64,000 nt of DNA from Halobacillus dabanensis (GTDB lineage Bacteria; Bacillota; Bacilli; Bacillales; Halobacillaceae). Each line of letters opens with the position of its first letter. Position 1 is the stretch's first letter. Shown one piece after another: positions 20,181 to 28,757 of this stretch. The DNA lies in NCBI RefSeq assembly GCF_900114165.1, contig NZ_FOSB01000003.1, forward strand, positions 186,001 to 250,000, read 5' to 3'. The notes under the pieces were generated by a model. The model made no database searches, was not told the origin of the DNA, and saw only the letters and a program-made list of their open reading frames with translations. A program made the translations under genes and the position numbers.

Positions 20181-20352
20181 TGAATCCTCGAAACGTTTTT
20201 TTGTGTGATTTTATGGAAATGGCGGCGAAGATGGTAATGAATAAAAGTGGAGATGTTATATATAAAGGATAAAAGTGCATGAGAGCAAGTAAGTGAAATA
20301 CACAAATGGTGAGTATTAATAAGGCAATCGCAATCAATTTCCATATTCTCAA
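20176..20352 (-). CDS. 58-residue two-helix membrane protein with TTG start
   Basis: On the minus strand, TTG 20352-20350 follows GGGAGG at 8 bases and opens a 58-codon frame ending at TAA 20178-20176. The product begins MRIWKLIAIALLILTICVF, has two hydrophobic segments (about residues 4-23 and 29-46) and a basic tail (KSHKKTFRGFK). It shares the terminator with pepF. I do not recognise the family. The good binding site, transmembrane design and positive-inside tail make it a credible gene. A longer 83-residue frame across the same bases lacks these features and is probably not real. Confidence 0.65.
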   Translation of the reverse strand: MRIWKLIAIALLILTICVFHLLALMHFYPLYITSPLLFITIFAAISIKSHKKTFRGFK

Positions 20353-20395
20353 GTATATCGCCTCCCTGTAACATCTTATGATTACTTGTGTAAAT

Positions 20396-20556
20396 ATTAT
20401 TCTGCCATTAAAGCTCCCTATTCTTGAAGACTCAGTTTCGAGATGTTTCCGGGGTTCGTTGCCTTGTTGGGCGTCAGGGGTGATTGGGAAGCTACTCGCT
20501 TTCCTGTGGGGGAGCGCCGAGCTTCCTCGGACTGCGTCCTGCGGGATCTCGCCTAT
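20396..20556 (+). repeat. Dispersed MITE-like repeat, copy B
   Basis: The left end reads CATTAAAGCTCCCTATTCTT then GAAGACTCAGTTTCGAGATG. The interior has CGTTGCC, GTCAGGGGT, then CTTTCCTGTGGGG, GAGCTTCCTCGG and GGGATCTCGCCTA, matching copy D on the opposite strand. Similarity to D stops at GCCTA, exactly where the IS end begins. Beyond the IS at 21658-21667 a CAGGGAGCTTTT resembles the missing right end, so the IS may lie inside this copy. Confidence 0.65.
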
Positions 20557-21654
20557 CGGTAGTGACCCCTAAAAGTTAGAGTTTTTATCTTACACAGCTG
20601 ATTGGCTGGTTTGAGTCTGGAATTGTACTGGACTTAAGCCAGTCAATTTTTCTTTTATCCGTTCATTGTTGTAGTAGTAAATGTACTCTTCTGTTTCACT
20701 TTTTAACTCTTCGTAAGACACAAGTTCTTCCCCATAGTACATCTCTTGCTTGAGGATCCCGAAGAAGTTCTCCATGGCCGCATTATCTGCACAGGCTGCT
20801 TTTCTAGACATACTTTGAAAGACTTTGTTTTTCTTTAATGTTTGTACCCACTTGTTATGTTGGTAGTGCCAACCTTGATCGGAATGAATGGTGGTGCGGT
20901 ATTTTGCCTCATTTCCTATAACTTTCAATGCTTCCCCTAATGGCTCTAGAACGAAGTCTAATGTGGGGCTATTTGAGATTCCAAAAGAGATAACTTCTCC
21001 ATTGAATAAGTCCATAATAGGGCTCAAATACAGTTTCTTATCTCCCGCACATCTAAATTCGGTCACATCAGTTACGAGTTTTTGGAGAGGGATCGTTGTA
21101 TGGAATCTACGGTTTAAGCTTTTTTTGGCTACTTTTCCAACTTTACCTTTATATGATTTATAACGTGATTTCCGTGTGAATTTCTCACATTTTAACCCCA
21201 GTTCACTCATGATTCGTTGAACTTTTTTGTGGTTGATGACATTCCCTTTCCCTCTTAACTTGAGGGAAATGCGACGACATCCATATTTACCGCCGTGCTT
21301 TTTATACAGTTCCTTAATCTTTTCTTTCCACTCTTTATCTGGATCTTCTTTCTGGAATTTCTTTATATGGTAATGATACGTTGCCTCCGGAATGGCTACT
21401 TTTTTTAAGACATCTTTTAATTTGAATCCTTCTTTTTTGAGTTCGAATACCAACGCTGCTTGTGCTTTTCGAGGAAGGCATTCGGATTCTTCTGAAAAGC
21501 TTCTAACTTTTTTAAATAAGCACAATGATTTATATCCTAGATTACCTCTTAGATACTCGTTTACAATTTTGCACTTAAATTTCTCACTATACTTTGCCAT
21601 AAAAAATCACCCCAGAAGTTAGATTTTTTCTCTAACTCCTGGGGTGCACTACCG
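20557..21654. mobile_element. IS3-family (IS150-like) insertion sequence, deleted derivative
   Basis: The element is about 1.1 kb, with terminal inverted repeats of about 36 bases. The left end is CGGTAGTGACCCC then AGTTAGAG; the right end, read on the other strand, is CGGTAGTGCACCCC then AGTTAGAG. The right end also forms an internal palindrome (21609-21647) that could block transcription entering from outside. No target-site duplication is obvious. It is shorter than intact IS150-type elements (about 1.4 kb) because most of orfA is missing. It sits between pepF and spxH. Confidence 0.88.
20590..21600 (-). CDS. IS3-family transposase, orfA start fused to orfB
   Basis: The 336-residue product opens with an orfA-type N-terminus (MAKYSEKFKCKIVNEYLRG) and after about 30 residues runs into an orfB frame (KVRSFSEESECLPRKAQ). 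The orfB part keeps the DDE catalytic core: VTDVTEF, TIHSDQGWHY and NAAMENFFGILKQE. Intact relatives need a programmed -1 shift to join orfA and orfB; here a deletion appears to have joined them in one frame, removing most of the helix-turn-helix and leucine-zipper part. Catalytic residues remain, but end recognition may be lost. ATG 21600 follows GGGGTG. Confidence 0.88.
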   Translation of the reverse strand: MAKYSEKFKCKIVNEYLRGNLGYKSLCLFKKVRSFSEESECLPRKAQAALVFELKKEGFKLKDVLKKVAIPEATYHYHIKKFQKEDPDKEWKEKIKELYKKHGGKYGCRRISLKLRGKGNVINHKKVQRIMSELGLKCEKFTRKSRYKSYKGKVGKVAKKSLNRRFHTTIPLQKLVTDVTEFRCAGDKKLYLSPIMDLFNGEVISFGISNSPTLDFVLEPLGEALKVIGNEAKYRTTIHSDQGWHYQHNKWVQTLKKNKVFQSMSRKAACADNAAMENFFGILKQEMYYGEELVSYEELKSETEEYIYYYNNERIKEKLTGLSPVQFQTQTSQSAV

Positions 21655-21669
21655 TGTCAGGGAGCTTTT

Positions 21670-22557
21670 TTAGGATTCGATATATTGCCAGAAGGCACCG
21701 TGTTTTACTGGAACTTCACGAACTTTTTGTTTAAGGACGAGTTTTTTCATTTCACGTTTGGCTTCTTGCTCTGTCCAATCATAAACGACGGCTATTTCTT
21801 TGTTCGCAACAAAGCGATAGTGTTGCAAGAAATCCTCCAAAGCGGGTTTTATCCCAGGCTTTGGATCTTTTTGAAGCATTTCTTTCAACACTTTCACATA
21901 TACCTCATAAGCATATAGCCCGGTGATTTTAAGCCCGGCATCTTCCTCAGATTCGTTAAAAATGACGATGGTGGGGGTCGAGTCGACTTCCATTTCATGA
22001 GCGAGTTTTAAGTCGCATTGTAAAGCGCGTCGGGCTGCATCGCCATGCAGATCTTTTTTAAATTCTTCTACATCCAGTCTGCTTTTTTCTGCGCATTCAA
22101 TTAAAATGTTTTCTTTAGAAATGTTTTGCTTTTCAAGAAAAACATACTCCTGAACTTTGCGTAAAAACCTCATTCCTGCTTTTTTCCCTTGCAATTCAGC
22201 TGCTTTGACAGCTAATGCTGTGGAAAGGGGAGAGGAAATGGGATTTTCCAGCCAGACATCTCCATCACAACACATTCCTGTGCGAGATCCGGTTTTGTCC
22301 CAAGCTTCTTTTAAGTTTTTAGGTTTTTTAATTTTATTCTGGTGTAAGGAGGCAAGTTCTCCGCTAATGATGGGACGGATACTAAAGAAGCGCCCGTATT
22401 CGATTGTGAGCTTTTTTAAAAAGGGTTCAAGTGACCAGCATTCCGGACAGAGTGGATCGATGAAGACATAAATTTCAATCGGTCGTTTCAGTAAATTGAA
22501 AAAACCACTAGTTGTCCCGCTTGTTTCGCTGTCACTGTTTAAACTTTTCCAACTCAC
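21670..22557 (-). CDS. spxH: ClpXP adaptor protein SpxH (YjbH)
   Basis: SpxH binds Spx and speeds its degradation by ClpXP; oxidants relieve this. The 295-residue DsbA-like protein has the CPEC motif at C37-C40 (FIDPLCPECWSLEPF) and further cysteines (SRTGMCCDGD). It starts at GTG 22557, overlapping the yjbI stop by 4 bases, so the two are translationally coupled as in B. subtilis. The IS element lies just after its stop codon. Confidence 0.93.
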   Translation of the reverse strand: MSWKSLNSDSETSGTTSGFFNLLKRPIEIYVFIDPLCPECWSLEPFLKKLTIEYGRFFSIRPIISGELASLHQNKIKKPKNLKEAWDKTGSRTGMCCDGDVWLENPISSPLSTALAVKAAELQGKKAGMRFLRKVQEYVFLEKQNISKENILIECAEKSRLDVEEFKKDLHGDAARRALQCDLKLAHEMEVDSTPTIVIFNESEEDAGLKITGLYAYEVYVKVLKEMLQKDPKPGIKPALEDFLQHYRFVANKEIAVVYDWTEQEAKREMKKLVLKQKVREVPVKHGAFWQYIES

Positions 22558-22949
22558 ATCGATTCTCCTTTCTCATCTTCTGGTGTATTCATCATATGAT
22601 TGGCTGTCATCGTCAAACGTTCAAACATGAATGACCTAAACGGCTCTTCAATTTGCACTTCATTCATTGCTCCTGACATGCAAGACAACCAGGCGTCCCG
22701 TCTGGTTGGCGTGATTGTAAAAGGTAAATGTCTTGCCCGCAACATTGGATGTCCATGTTCCTCTACATAGAGAGGAGGACCGCCGAAAAATTGAGTCAAG
22801 AATTGTTTTTGTTTTCGTATTGTTTCCGTGAAGTCATCTGGGAAAATCGGAATTAGTTCTGGATGTTCACTTACTCTTTTATAAAATGCCTCTACAAGCT
22901 CATCAATTTTTTCTTTACCAATTTCATTATATATCGTTCCATGTTCCAT
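22554..22949 (-). CDS. yjbI: Truncated (2/2) hemoglobin YjbI
   Basis: This is a group II truncated globin of 131 residues with the family start TIYNEIGKEKIDELVEAFYKR split as TIYNEIG and KIDELVEAFY, the central PPLYVEEHGHPMLRARHLPF segment (FGGPPLY, HGHPMLRARH) and a proximal His in that region. It binds heme and oxygen or NO. Its link to SpxH in one operon suggests a role in oxidative or nitrosative stress. ATG 22949 follows AGGAAGGGA. yjbJ, which follows in B. subtilis, is absent. Confidence 0.92.
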   Translation of the reverse strand: MEHGTIYNEIGKEKIDELVEAFYKRVSEHPELIPIFPDDFTETIRKQKQFLTQFFGGPPLYVEEHGHPMLRARHLPFTITPTRRDAWLSCMSGAMNEVQIEEPFRSFMFERLTMTANHMMNTPEDEKGESM

Positions 22950-23003
22950 AGTATCCCTTCCTGTCTGTTCTTCATTTTAGCAATGAGGGCTGCGGAACGG
23001 CAA

Positions 23004-23585
23004 CTATTCTGATTGAAGCTTCGCGTTGTAGAAGCGTTTGATCTTATTATCTGTTTCTCGTTCTGGAATATTGCATGCTTTTAAAATTTCCTGAATGACT
23101 TTTTTTCCATCTTCTTTGGAGCTAGCTTCGACTTCAAGCTCATAATCTTCCTGGTCGTAGTATAGACTGTGGTCCAGCACAACCGTTGTTCCTTCGTATC
23201 CGATCTCCTTACGCCTGGTCGTCAAAGATCCTAGATAGCGGAGTGATTCGAGGGAGATACCAAGACCCTGAAGTTGCTTTGTGACATGAGGCTTTTCCAT
23301 CATTTTGTTTTGAATCCAAAGGTTAGCTTCTTCTTCAGTCAATGCATCATGTGTTTCAAGTAATCCTTCTTTATGAGGCTCCTTCAATGTTAAGGTACAT
23401 TTGCCGTTTTTATGACGAATTCGTAACGCGGCCCCTTTTTGCTTCAACTTCAAGTCGTCTGTTTCAAAATAATAATTGGTTTGTTCCATAAGTTCAACTG
23501 ATTTGAATGGTAAATAATGATAAACTTGTTGGTATTCCTTTTGTGTCAGTAGATTCTTGAATTCAATTTCAATTTCCTGAGCCAT
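23004..23585 (-). CDS. yjbK: CYTH domain protein YjbK
   Basis: CYTH proteins form a tunnel fold that hydrolyses triphosphate-containing molecules such as thiamine triphosphate or tripolyphosphate. The start is ATG 23585 (MAQEIEIEFKNLLTQKEY), 7 bases after AGGAGGT, giving 193 residues; the longer open frame upstream lacks a site. The ExExK signature is EIEIEFK at residues 4-10, and the charged strands ALRIRHKNG and CTLTLKEP follow. It is divergent from yjbM. The substrate is not known. Confidence 0.9.
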   Translation of the reverse strand: MAQEIEIEFKNLLTQKEYQQVYHYLPFKSVELMEQTNYYFETDDLKLKQKGAALRIRHKNGKCTLTLKEPHKEGLLETHDALTEEEANLWIQNKMMEKPHVTKQLQGLGISLESLRYLGSLTTRRKEIGYEGTTVVLDHSLYYDQEDYELEVEASSKEDGKKVIQEILKACNIPERETDNKIKRFYNAKLQSE

Positions 23586-23717
23586 ACATATGACCTCCTG
23601 ATATAGGTTATTGTTAGGCAGGCTGCTTATTCCGCAGGCTAACTTTATGATACAATGAATGGAAGAAAAAACGCACATATTTGCTATTAAGATTGGGTAC
23701 ATAAAGGTGGGCGCTAA

Positions 23718-24356
23718 ATGAATTGGGATATATTTATAGCACCTTATTCACAAGTCGTTGAAGAGCTTAAAATTAAATTAAAGGGGATGCGCCGTCAATT
23801 TGAACATGAAGAAGAGCAGTCTCCTATTGAATTTGTGACTGGCCGGGTCAAACCGAAGTCCAGTATTATTGAAAAAGCGAGACGTAAAGCGGTTAATCCA
23901 GAAAACATTGAAGAAGAGTTACAGGATATTGCTGGGGTCAGAGTGGTCTGTCAATTTGTCGATGACATTTATGCCGTTGTCAATATGCTGCGTAATCGAC
24001 ATGACTTTGAAATAGTGGAGGAGAAAGATTATGTTTCCCGTAAAAAGGATAGTGGATACAGATCTTTTCACGTTATTATCCGTTATCCGGTAGAAACAAT
24101 CCACGGAGAGAAAAAAGTGTTAGCAGAAATTCAAATCCGGACTTTAGCTATGAATTTCTGGGCCACAAATGAGCATTCGTTAAACTATAAATATTCGGGT
24201 AAAATACCAACAGAGATTAAATCCCGATTAAAACGTGCTGGCGAAGCAGCATTTCAGCTGGATGAAGAAATGTCCAAAATTAAAAACGAAATTCAGGAAG
24301 CACAGCGCGCTTTTTTAAGGAAAGAGGAACAGAAGAAAAATCCGAAAAACACGTAA
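23718..24356 (+). CDS. yjbM: Small alarmone synthetase (GTP pyrophosphokinase YjbM/RelQ type)
   Basis: The protein makes (p)ppGpp or pGpp from ATP and GTP or GDP. It has only the RelA/SpoT synthetase domain, 212 residues long. Visible motifs are GVRVVCQFVDDIYAVV, SGYRSFHVIIRYPV and AEIQIRTLAMNFWATNEHSL. There is no hydrolase, TGS or ACT domain. The neighbours ppnK and yjbO in this order are the signature of the RelQ group. ATG 23718 is preceded by AAAGGTGG. Confidence 0.95.
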   Translation: MNWDIFIAPYSQVVEELKIKLKGMRRQFEHEEEQSPIEFVTGRVKPKSSIIEKARRKAVNPENIEEELQDIAGVRVVCQFVDDIYAVVNMLRNRHDFEIVEEKDYVSRKKDSGYRSFHVIIRYPVETIHGEKKVLAEIQIRTLAMNFWATNEHSLNYKYSGKIPTEIKSRLKRAGEAAFQLDEEMSKIKNEIQEAQRAFLRKEEQKKNPKNT

Positions 24357-24370
24357 AGGAGTGGTGATCT

Positions 24371-25177
24371 ATGAAGTTCTCGATATTGTCGAAAGGCGAT
24401 CAAAAATCTAATGAAATCCGTTCAAAAATAAAAAACTATTTAACGGAATTCACACTTGAGTATGATGAAGATGAACCCGATTTAGCTATTTCTGTCGGTG
24501 GAGATGGGACCCTGCTCGAGGCCTTTCACACATATGTTCATCGACTTGACAAGACAGCCTTTATCGGCATCCATACTGGCCACTTAGGATTCTATGCCGA
24601 TTGGATGCCGGAAGAGTTGGAGAAGCTTATTATCGAAATTGCCAAAACACCGTTTCAAGTTGTGGAGTACCCACTCCTTGAAGTTACGATACGCCCTAAA
24701 GATGGAAGTGAAGAAGACAGGTATCTTGCTTTAAATGAATGTACGATTAAAACTTCCGAAGGTTCTGTTGTAATGGATATTGAGATCAAAGGGGATCATT
24801 TTGAAACTTTCCGTGGAGATGGGCTTTGTATATCGACCCCTTCCGGAAGCACAGCATACAACAAGGCTCTAGGGGGGGCTATTTTACATCCATCCCTGGA
24901 AGCTTTCCAAATTGCTGAGATGGCTTCTATCAATAACCGTGTTTTCCGTACCATCGGATCACCACTTATTTTGCCAAGTCACCATACATGTATGTTCAAA
25001 CCGAAGCATGATAGAAGCTTTTTGTTCACCATCGACCATATTACACGCACCTATAAAGATGTGAAATCCATACAGTGCCGCGTAGCTGAAGAAAAAGTCC
25101 GTTTTGCAAGGTTCCGGCCTTTTCCGTTCTGGAAACGTGTGCATGATTCCTTCGTTGCGGATGATTACGGAGACTAA
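24371..25177 (+). CDS. ppnK: NAD kinase
   Basis: The enzyme phosphorylates NAD to NADP. The 268-residue protein carries GGDGT at residues 43-47 and later motifs ALNECTIKT and [16 protein letters not shown] of the diacylglycerol-kinase-like fold. ATG 24371 is 14 bases after yjbM and follows AAAGGAG, so the genes form an operon. The 3' end overlaps yjbO by 17 bases. Confidence 0.96.
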   Translation: MKFSILSKGDQKSNEIRSKIKNYLTEFTLEYDEDEPDLAISVGGDGTLLEAFHTYVHRLDKTAFIGIHTGHLGFYADWMPEELEKLIIEIAKTPFQVVEYPLLEVTIRPKDGSEEDRYLALNECTIKTSEGSVVMDIEIKGDHFETFRGDGLCISTPSGSTAYNKALGGAILHPSLEAFQIAEMASINNRVFRTIGSPLILPSHHTCMFKPKHDRSFLFTIDHITRTYKDVKSIQCRVAEEKVRFARFRPFPFWKRVHDSFVADDYGD

Positions 25178-26048
25178 TGTCGTTAAGACTTGGCATGTAA
25201 CGAAAGCCTTCGATGGTGTGTCAATTAGAGATTTTTTAAGCAGTGTAGGTGAATTTTCCCGGCAGCTTCTAAAAAAGGTTCGCCTAAATGGAAAACTTTT
25301 CGTAAATGGATTGAAGCGAGAAATATGGCAACCATTGTCTACAGGAGATGAACTAAAGGTCATTTTCCCTGCAGAGGAAAGAGGGGCCATCGTTCCGCAT
25401 AAAGGTTTACTCTCGATCATTTATGAAGATGAAGACGTCCTAATACTTGATAAACCTTCGGGAATACCTGTGGTGCCACCGTTAGACTCTACAGGGACCT
25501 CCATCGCAAACCATTTGCTTTATGAGTATGATAAAAGAGGATACCCATGTACCGTGCACATTGTCACTAGATTGGACCGCGATACTTCTGGGTTAATGTT
25601 GATAGCTAAGCATGCCTATAGTCATATGCTATTAACAAAAAACTTGGATCAAGTAAAGCGGCGCTATCAGGCAGTCGTTCATGGATCATTTATGGAAAGA
25701 GAAGGACTAATAGATAAACCTATTGGAAGAGAAGAAGGGTCCATTATCCGACGTACAGTCTCTTCTGCAGGCAAGCCCTCAAAAACAATGTTCCAATTAG
25801 ATAGGTGTGGCACTGACTATTCATTTTTAAAGGTGCGCCTTTTGACAGGACGGACGCACCAAATCCGTGTTCACATGTCCTATCTTGGGTACCCACTTGT
25901 GGGTGATACATTGTATGGAGGGAAAGAAGTGGAAGGAACAAAAGGACAAGCATTACATTGTGACCAACTCCATTTCAGGCATCCATGGACGAAAAAAAGA
26001 ATGACCTTTGTTTCTGATCCTCCGAAAGAATGGAATATATTTGCTTGA
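25161..26048 (+). CDS. yjbO: RluA-family pseudouridine synthase YjbO
   Basis: This enzyme isomerises uridine to pseudouridine in rRNA or tRNA; the target site is not known. The catalytic Asp is D139 in [10 protein letters not shown], with the RluA motif [19 protein letters not shown] downstream and an S4-like N-terminal part ([15 protein letters not shown]). I place the start at ATG 25161 ([13 protein letters not shown]); the open frame extends back to 25104 inside ppnK without a clear binding site. It is the last gene of the yjbM-ppnK-yjbO operon. Confidence 0.93.
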   Translation: MITETNVVKTWHVTKAFDGVSIRDFLSSVGEFSRQLLKKVRLNGKLFVNGLKREIWQPLSTGDELKVIFPAEERGAIVPHKGLLSIIYEDEDVLILDKPSGIPVVPPLDSTGTSIANHLLYEYDKRGYPCTVHIVTRLDRDTSGLMLIAKHAYSHMLLTKNLDQVKRRYQAVVHGSFMEREGLIDKPIGREEGSIIRRTVSSAGKPSKTMFQLDRCGTDYSFLKVRLLTGRTHQIRVHMSYLGYPLVGDTLYGGKEVEGTKGQALHCDQLHFRHPWTKKRMTFVSDPPKEWNIFA

Positions 26049-26074
26049 GCACTTTTGGTGTTCAAGCTTTTTCA
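26043..26074 (+). terminator. Terminator of the yjbM-ppnK-yjbO operon
   Basis: GCTTGAGCAC (26043-26052) and GTGTTCAAGC (26058-26067) form a stem followed by TTTTT; it begins inside the yjbO stop region. Confidence 0.88.
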
Positions 26075-26250
26075 TTGTGAGATGAATTGGGAATCTGGGA
26101 TAAAAAGCCCACTTTATTAGATCGTATTATCTTTCGGGAGCCATCCTGTTTTAGGGGGCTATAGAATTTGATTTGGGCGCCCTTTGGGGAGGAGCCTAAG
26201 TTTTGTAAATGGATCCTAAGGTTCTTAGAAGGTGCCATACAACATCAGTC

Positions 26251-26283
26251 AAAAAAGACAGCGGAAGCACCAGTAGCTTCCGC
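26251..26283 (-). terminator. Terminator of prpE
   Basis: GCGGAAGC (26261-26268) and GCTTCCGC (26276-26283) form a stem; on the minus strand it is followed by a T run (26256-26251). Confidence 0.85.
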
Positions 26284-26289
26284 CGTTCA

Positions 26290-27021
26290 TTAATATCTGA
26301 ATTTCTCATCTACATATGGCATAGAAGATGGGACACTGACAACCGTTTCCTCTGGAAGACGGAATGCAGTCAGTTTCCCTCCGAACACACATCCTGTATC
26401 GATATTGACGGTTTTATTAACAAAACGCGGCTCTCTAACAGGGGTATGCCCATAAACAATCCAGCGGGTTCCATAGTAATGCTGGGCCCAATCACGACGT
26501 ACAGGTCTACCATCAGGAAGTTTCTCTCCGGTAATATCACCATAGAGGATGAAGGTTTCTATACTTTTACTCTTATGTCCGATGTCTTCTTCCCGAATTC
26601 CTGCGTGGGCAACTACTGTTTGTACGTCTTTTAGAATTAAATGGAGGGGAGATTCTTCATACAATTGTTTAAATTGGTTTTTGATTTCTTTTTGCTCTTT
26701 TTTAGAAAGTTGACGATATTCAGCTGCTGTGGTTTCAAGTCCGTGTTTTTCCTGCACAGGATTACCTAGGAAAAATCGGTAAAGTTTGTTGCAATGATTT
26801 CCTGGGACATAAAGTGCGCCATCTTCTACTACTAATCGATAGACCAGTTTGATACAAGCGATCGAATCCGGTCCCCGATCGGTGATATCACCAACAAATA
26901 CTGGGGTTCTGTTTTCAGGGTGAATCGGAATTCCGTGTTTCCATTCGTATCCTAGTTCGACAAATAATTGTTCTAATTCATACATGCATCCATGGATGTC
27001 GCCGATAATATCATAAGTCAT
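26290..27021 (-). CDS. prpE: Bis(5'-nucleosyl)-tetraphosphatase PrpE
   Basis: PrpE is a metallophosphoesterase that cleaves Ap4A asymmetrically and in B. subtilis affects spore germination. The protein starts [11 protein letters not shown] with D8 and H10 as metal ligands, followed by [13 protein letters not shown] and YVPGNHCNK, and later VAHAG and VYGHTPV. ATG 27021 is 7 bases after AAGGAG; the in-frame ATG at 27027 is only one base away from it. Length is 243 residues. The position after yjbO matches yjbP in B. subtilis. Confidence 0.92.
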   Translation of the reverse strand: MTYDIIGDIHGCMYELEQLFVELGYEWKHGIPIHPENRTPVFVGDITDRGPDSIACIKLVYRLVVEDGALYVPGNHCNKLYRFFLGNPVQEKHGLETTAAEYRQLSKKEQKEIKNQFKQLYEESPLHLILKDVQTVVAHAGIREEDIGHKSKSIETFILYGDITGEKLPDGRPVRRDWAQHYYGTRWIVYGHTPVREPRFVNKTVNIDTGCVFGGKLTAFRLPEETVVSVPSSMPYVDEKFRY

Positions 27022-27376
27022 GATCATTCTCCTTATAAATTGAACGTCTACAGAATACTCTGTTTCAGGACAGCGTTAGGTGTATCTGGGTATATACAAA
27101 GCTACCGTATTCTATTTATATCCAACTCTTATAGCATATCGGAAGCCGAGTCATTCATTATCCCGCCATGTTCACAATCCATATTATATGGATGATATTT
27201 TTCCCGGACTTTAAGATACTAAACATGAATAATGTTTTATTCCAATTAACGAACTTGTTCTGTTAAACTACATGTATCTTCTTGAATGAAATAGAAATTT
27301 ATATGATTGACAAACGTGTATATCGCAATTAAGATTAAACGGTCAAAAACGAAATAGACGCTGGGGAGGGTTGCTT
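27022..27376. other. Divergent intergenic region prpE-mgtE
   Basis: This 355-base AT-rich gap contains the mgtE promoter (27307-27335). I looked for an M-box magnesium riboswitch: a short CGTTAGGTG-like string occurs near 27075, but it lies upstream of the promoter and the rest of the motif is missing. Nothing else is seen. Confidence 0.5.
27307..27335 (+). promoter_or_regulatory. Sigma-A promoter of mgtE
   Basis: A perfect TTGACA (27307-27312), a 17-base spacer and TAAGAT (27330-27335) lie 41 bases before the start codon. Confidence 0.75.
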
Positions 27377-28741
27377 ATGGAACACTTAGATGACCAGGAG
27401 CGCCAAGAAGTATGGGCTAATATTCAAGATGCATTATTGAATGACCACATCGATCAATTCCGCGCAGAGTTTCTGGAACTTCATCCTTATGACCAAGCGA
27501 GAATTTTTGAGGACCTCGAGGGAGATATACGTATGCAAATATATACGTACTTATCACCAGAAGAGGTAGCAGATGTGATGGAACATATAGATTATGATGA
27601 AATCGAACCTTTTTTCACAGAGATGGCCCCTACTTTTGCTGCACAAGTCTTTGCTGAAATGTCTACCGACGATGCGGTCGATATTTTAAATGAGTTAGAA
27701 AAAGATAAAGTGGCGAGCTTTTTGACAATCATGGATGATGAAGCTGCTGACGAAATTAAAGACCTGCTTCATTATGAAGAAAAAACAGCAGGATCAATTA
27801 TGACAACTGAGTTCGTTGTTGTTAAGGCTGGCATGACAATCAAAGAAGCGATGGTCCATTTGCGAACCGAAGCCCCTGATGCGGAAACCATTTATTATAC
27901 GTATGTCATAGACGAAGATAAACGACTCGTCGGCGTTATTTCGTTGAGAGACTTGATTATATCTGAAGAAGGCTGGCTAATATCTGATGTTATGAACGAA
28001 CGGGTGGTATCGGTATCAGTTGGGGAAGACCAAGAAGAAGTGGCGCGTATGGTGCGTGATTACGACTTCCTCGCCTTACCTGTCCTCGATTTTCAAGACC
28101 ATCTGTTGGGCATCATTACCGTTGATGATATTATGGATGTTATGGAAGAAGAAGCAAGTGATGATTATTCTAAGCTTGCAGCAATTTCAGACGTTGACAG
28201 CCCTGACGATAATGCTTTTGCTTCTGCGAAAAAGCGATTGCCCTGGCTAGTCATTCTGCTTTTCTTAGGAAGTTTAACGGCGAGCTTAATCGGGCGATTT
28301 GAAGAAACCTTGGATAAGGTTGCTATTTTGGCTATTTTCATACCGCTGATCGCTGGTATGGGCGGAAACACTGGTACACAAGCTTTAGCTGTTGCTGTCC
28401 GTGGAATCGCCACAGGGGAAATTGAGAAACAAGGGAAATGGAAGATGATGATGAGAGAAGCAGGTACAGGTCTTATTACAGGCGTATCCTGTGGATTCCT
28501 TATCATGCTCATCGTTTATATATGGCAGGGGAACTTTTTCTTAGGGTTATTAGTTGGTTTGTCCATTCTTTTAACGTTGATTGTAGCCACACTTGCTGGT
28601 TCCCTCGTTCCTCTTATTATGCACCGCTTGAATATTGATCCGGCTGTCGCTTCAGGTCCGTTCATTACAACAGTGAATGACTTGATTTCTATTTTGATTT
28701 ACTTTGGGATGGCGACAGCATTCATGAATTTATTGATATGA
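27377..28741 (+). CDS. mgtE: Magnesium transporter MgtE
   Basis: MgtE is a homodimeric Mg2+ channel gated by its cytoplasmic part. The 454 residues show the N domain of helical repeats (YLSPEEVADVMEHIDYDE, DDAVDILNELEKDKV), two CBS domains (VVKAGMTIKEAMVHLRTE and NERVVSVSVGEDQEEVA) and five membrane helices with the pore segment AGMGGNTGTQALAVAVRG and SGPFITTVNDL. I start at ATG 27377, 8 bases after GGGGAGGG; the in-frame TTG at 27371 is too close. It is followed 16 bases later by the antiporter gene. Confidence 0.94.
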   Translation: MEHLDDQERQEVWANIQDALLNDHIDQFRAEFLELHPYDQARIFEDLEGDIRMQIYTYLSPEEVADVMEHIDYDEIEPFFTEMAPTFAAQVFAEMSTDDAVDILNELEKDKVASFLTIMDDEAADEIKDLLHYEEKTAGSIMTTEFVVVKAGMTIKEAMVHLRTEAPDAETIYYTYVIDEDKRLVGVISLRDLIISEEGWLISDVMNERVVSVSVGEDQEEVARMVRDYDFLALPVLDFQDHLLGIITVDDIMDVMEEEASDDYSKLAAISDVDSPDDNAFASAKKRLPWLVILLFLGSLTASLIGRFEETLDKVAILAIFIPLIAGMGGNTGTQALAVAVRGIATGEIEKQGKWKMMMREAGTGLITGVSCGFLIMLIVYIWQGNFFLGLLVGLSILLTLIVATLAGSLVPLIMHRLNIDPAVASGPFITTVNDLISILIYFGMATAFMNLLI

Positions 28742-28757
28742 AGGAAGGAGGGTGAGT

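Noticed and set aside
20123-20374. 83-codon minus-strand frame overlapping pepF's end
   Set aside because: It runs through the terminator and into pepF, has no good start, and conflicts with the better supported 58-residue frame.
27070-27110. Possible M-box magnesium riboswitch upstream of mgtE (CGTTAGGTG-like string)
   Set aside because: The rest of the conserved core and a terminator are missing, and the good mgtE promoter lies downstream of it, so it would not be in the transcript.
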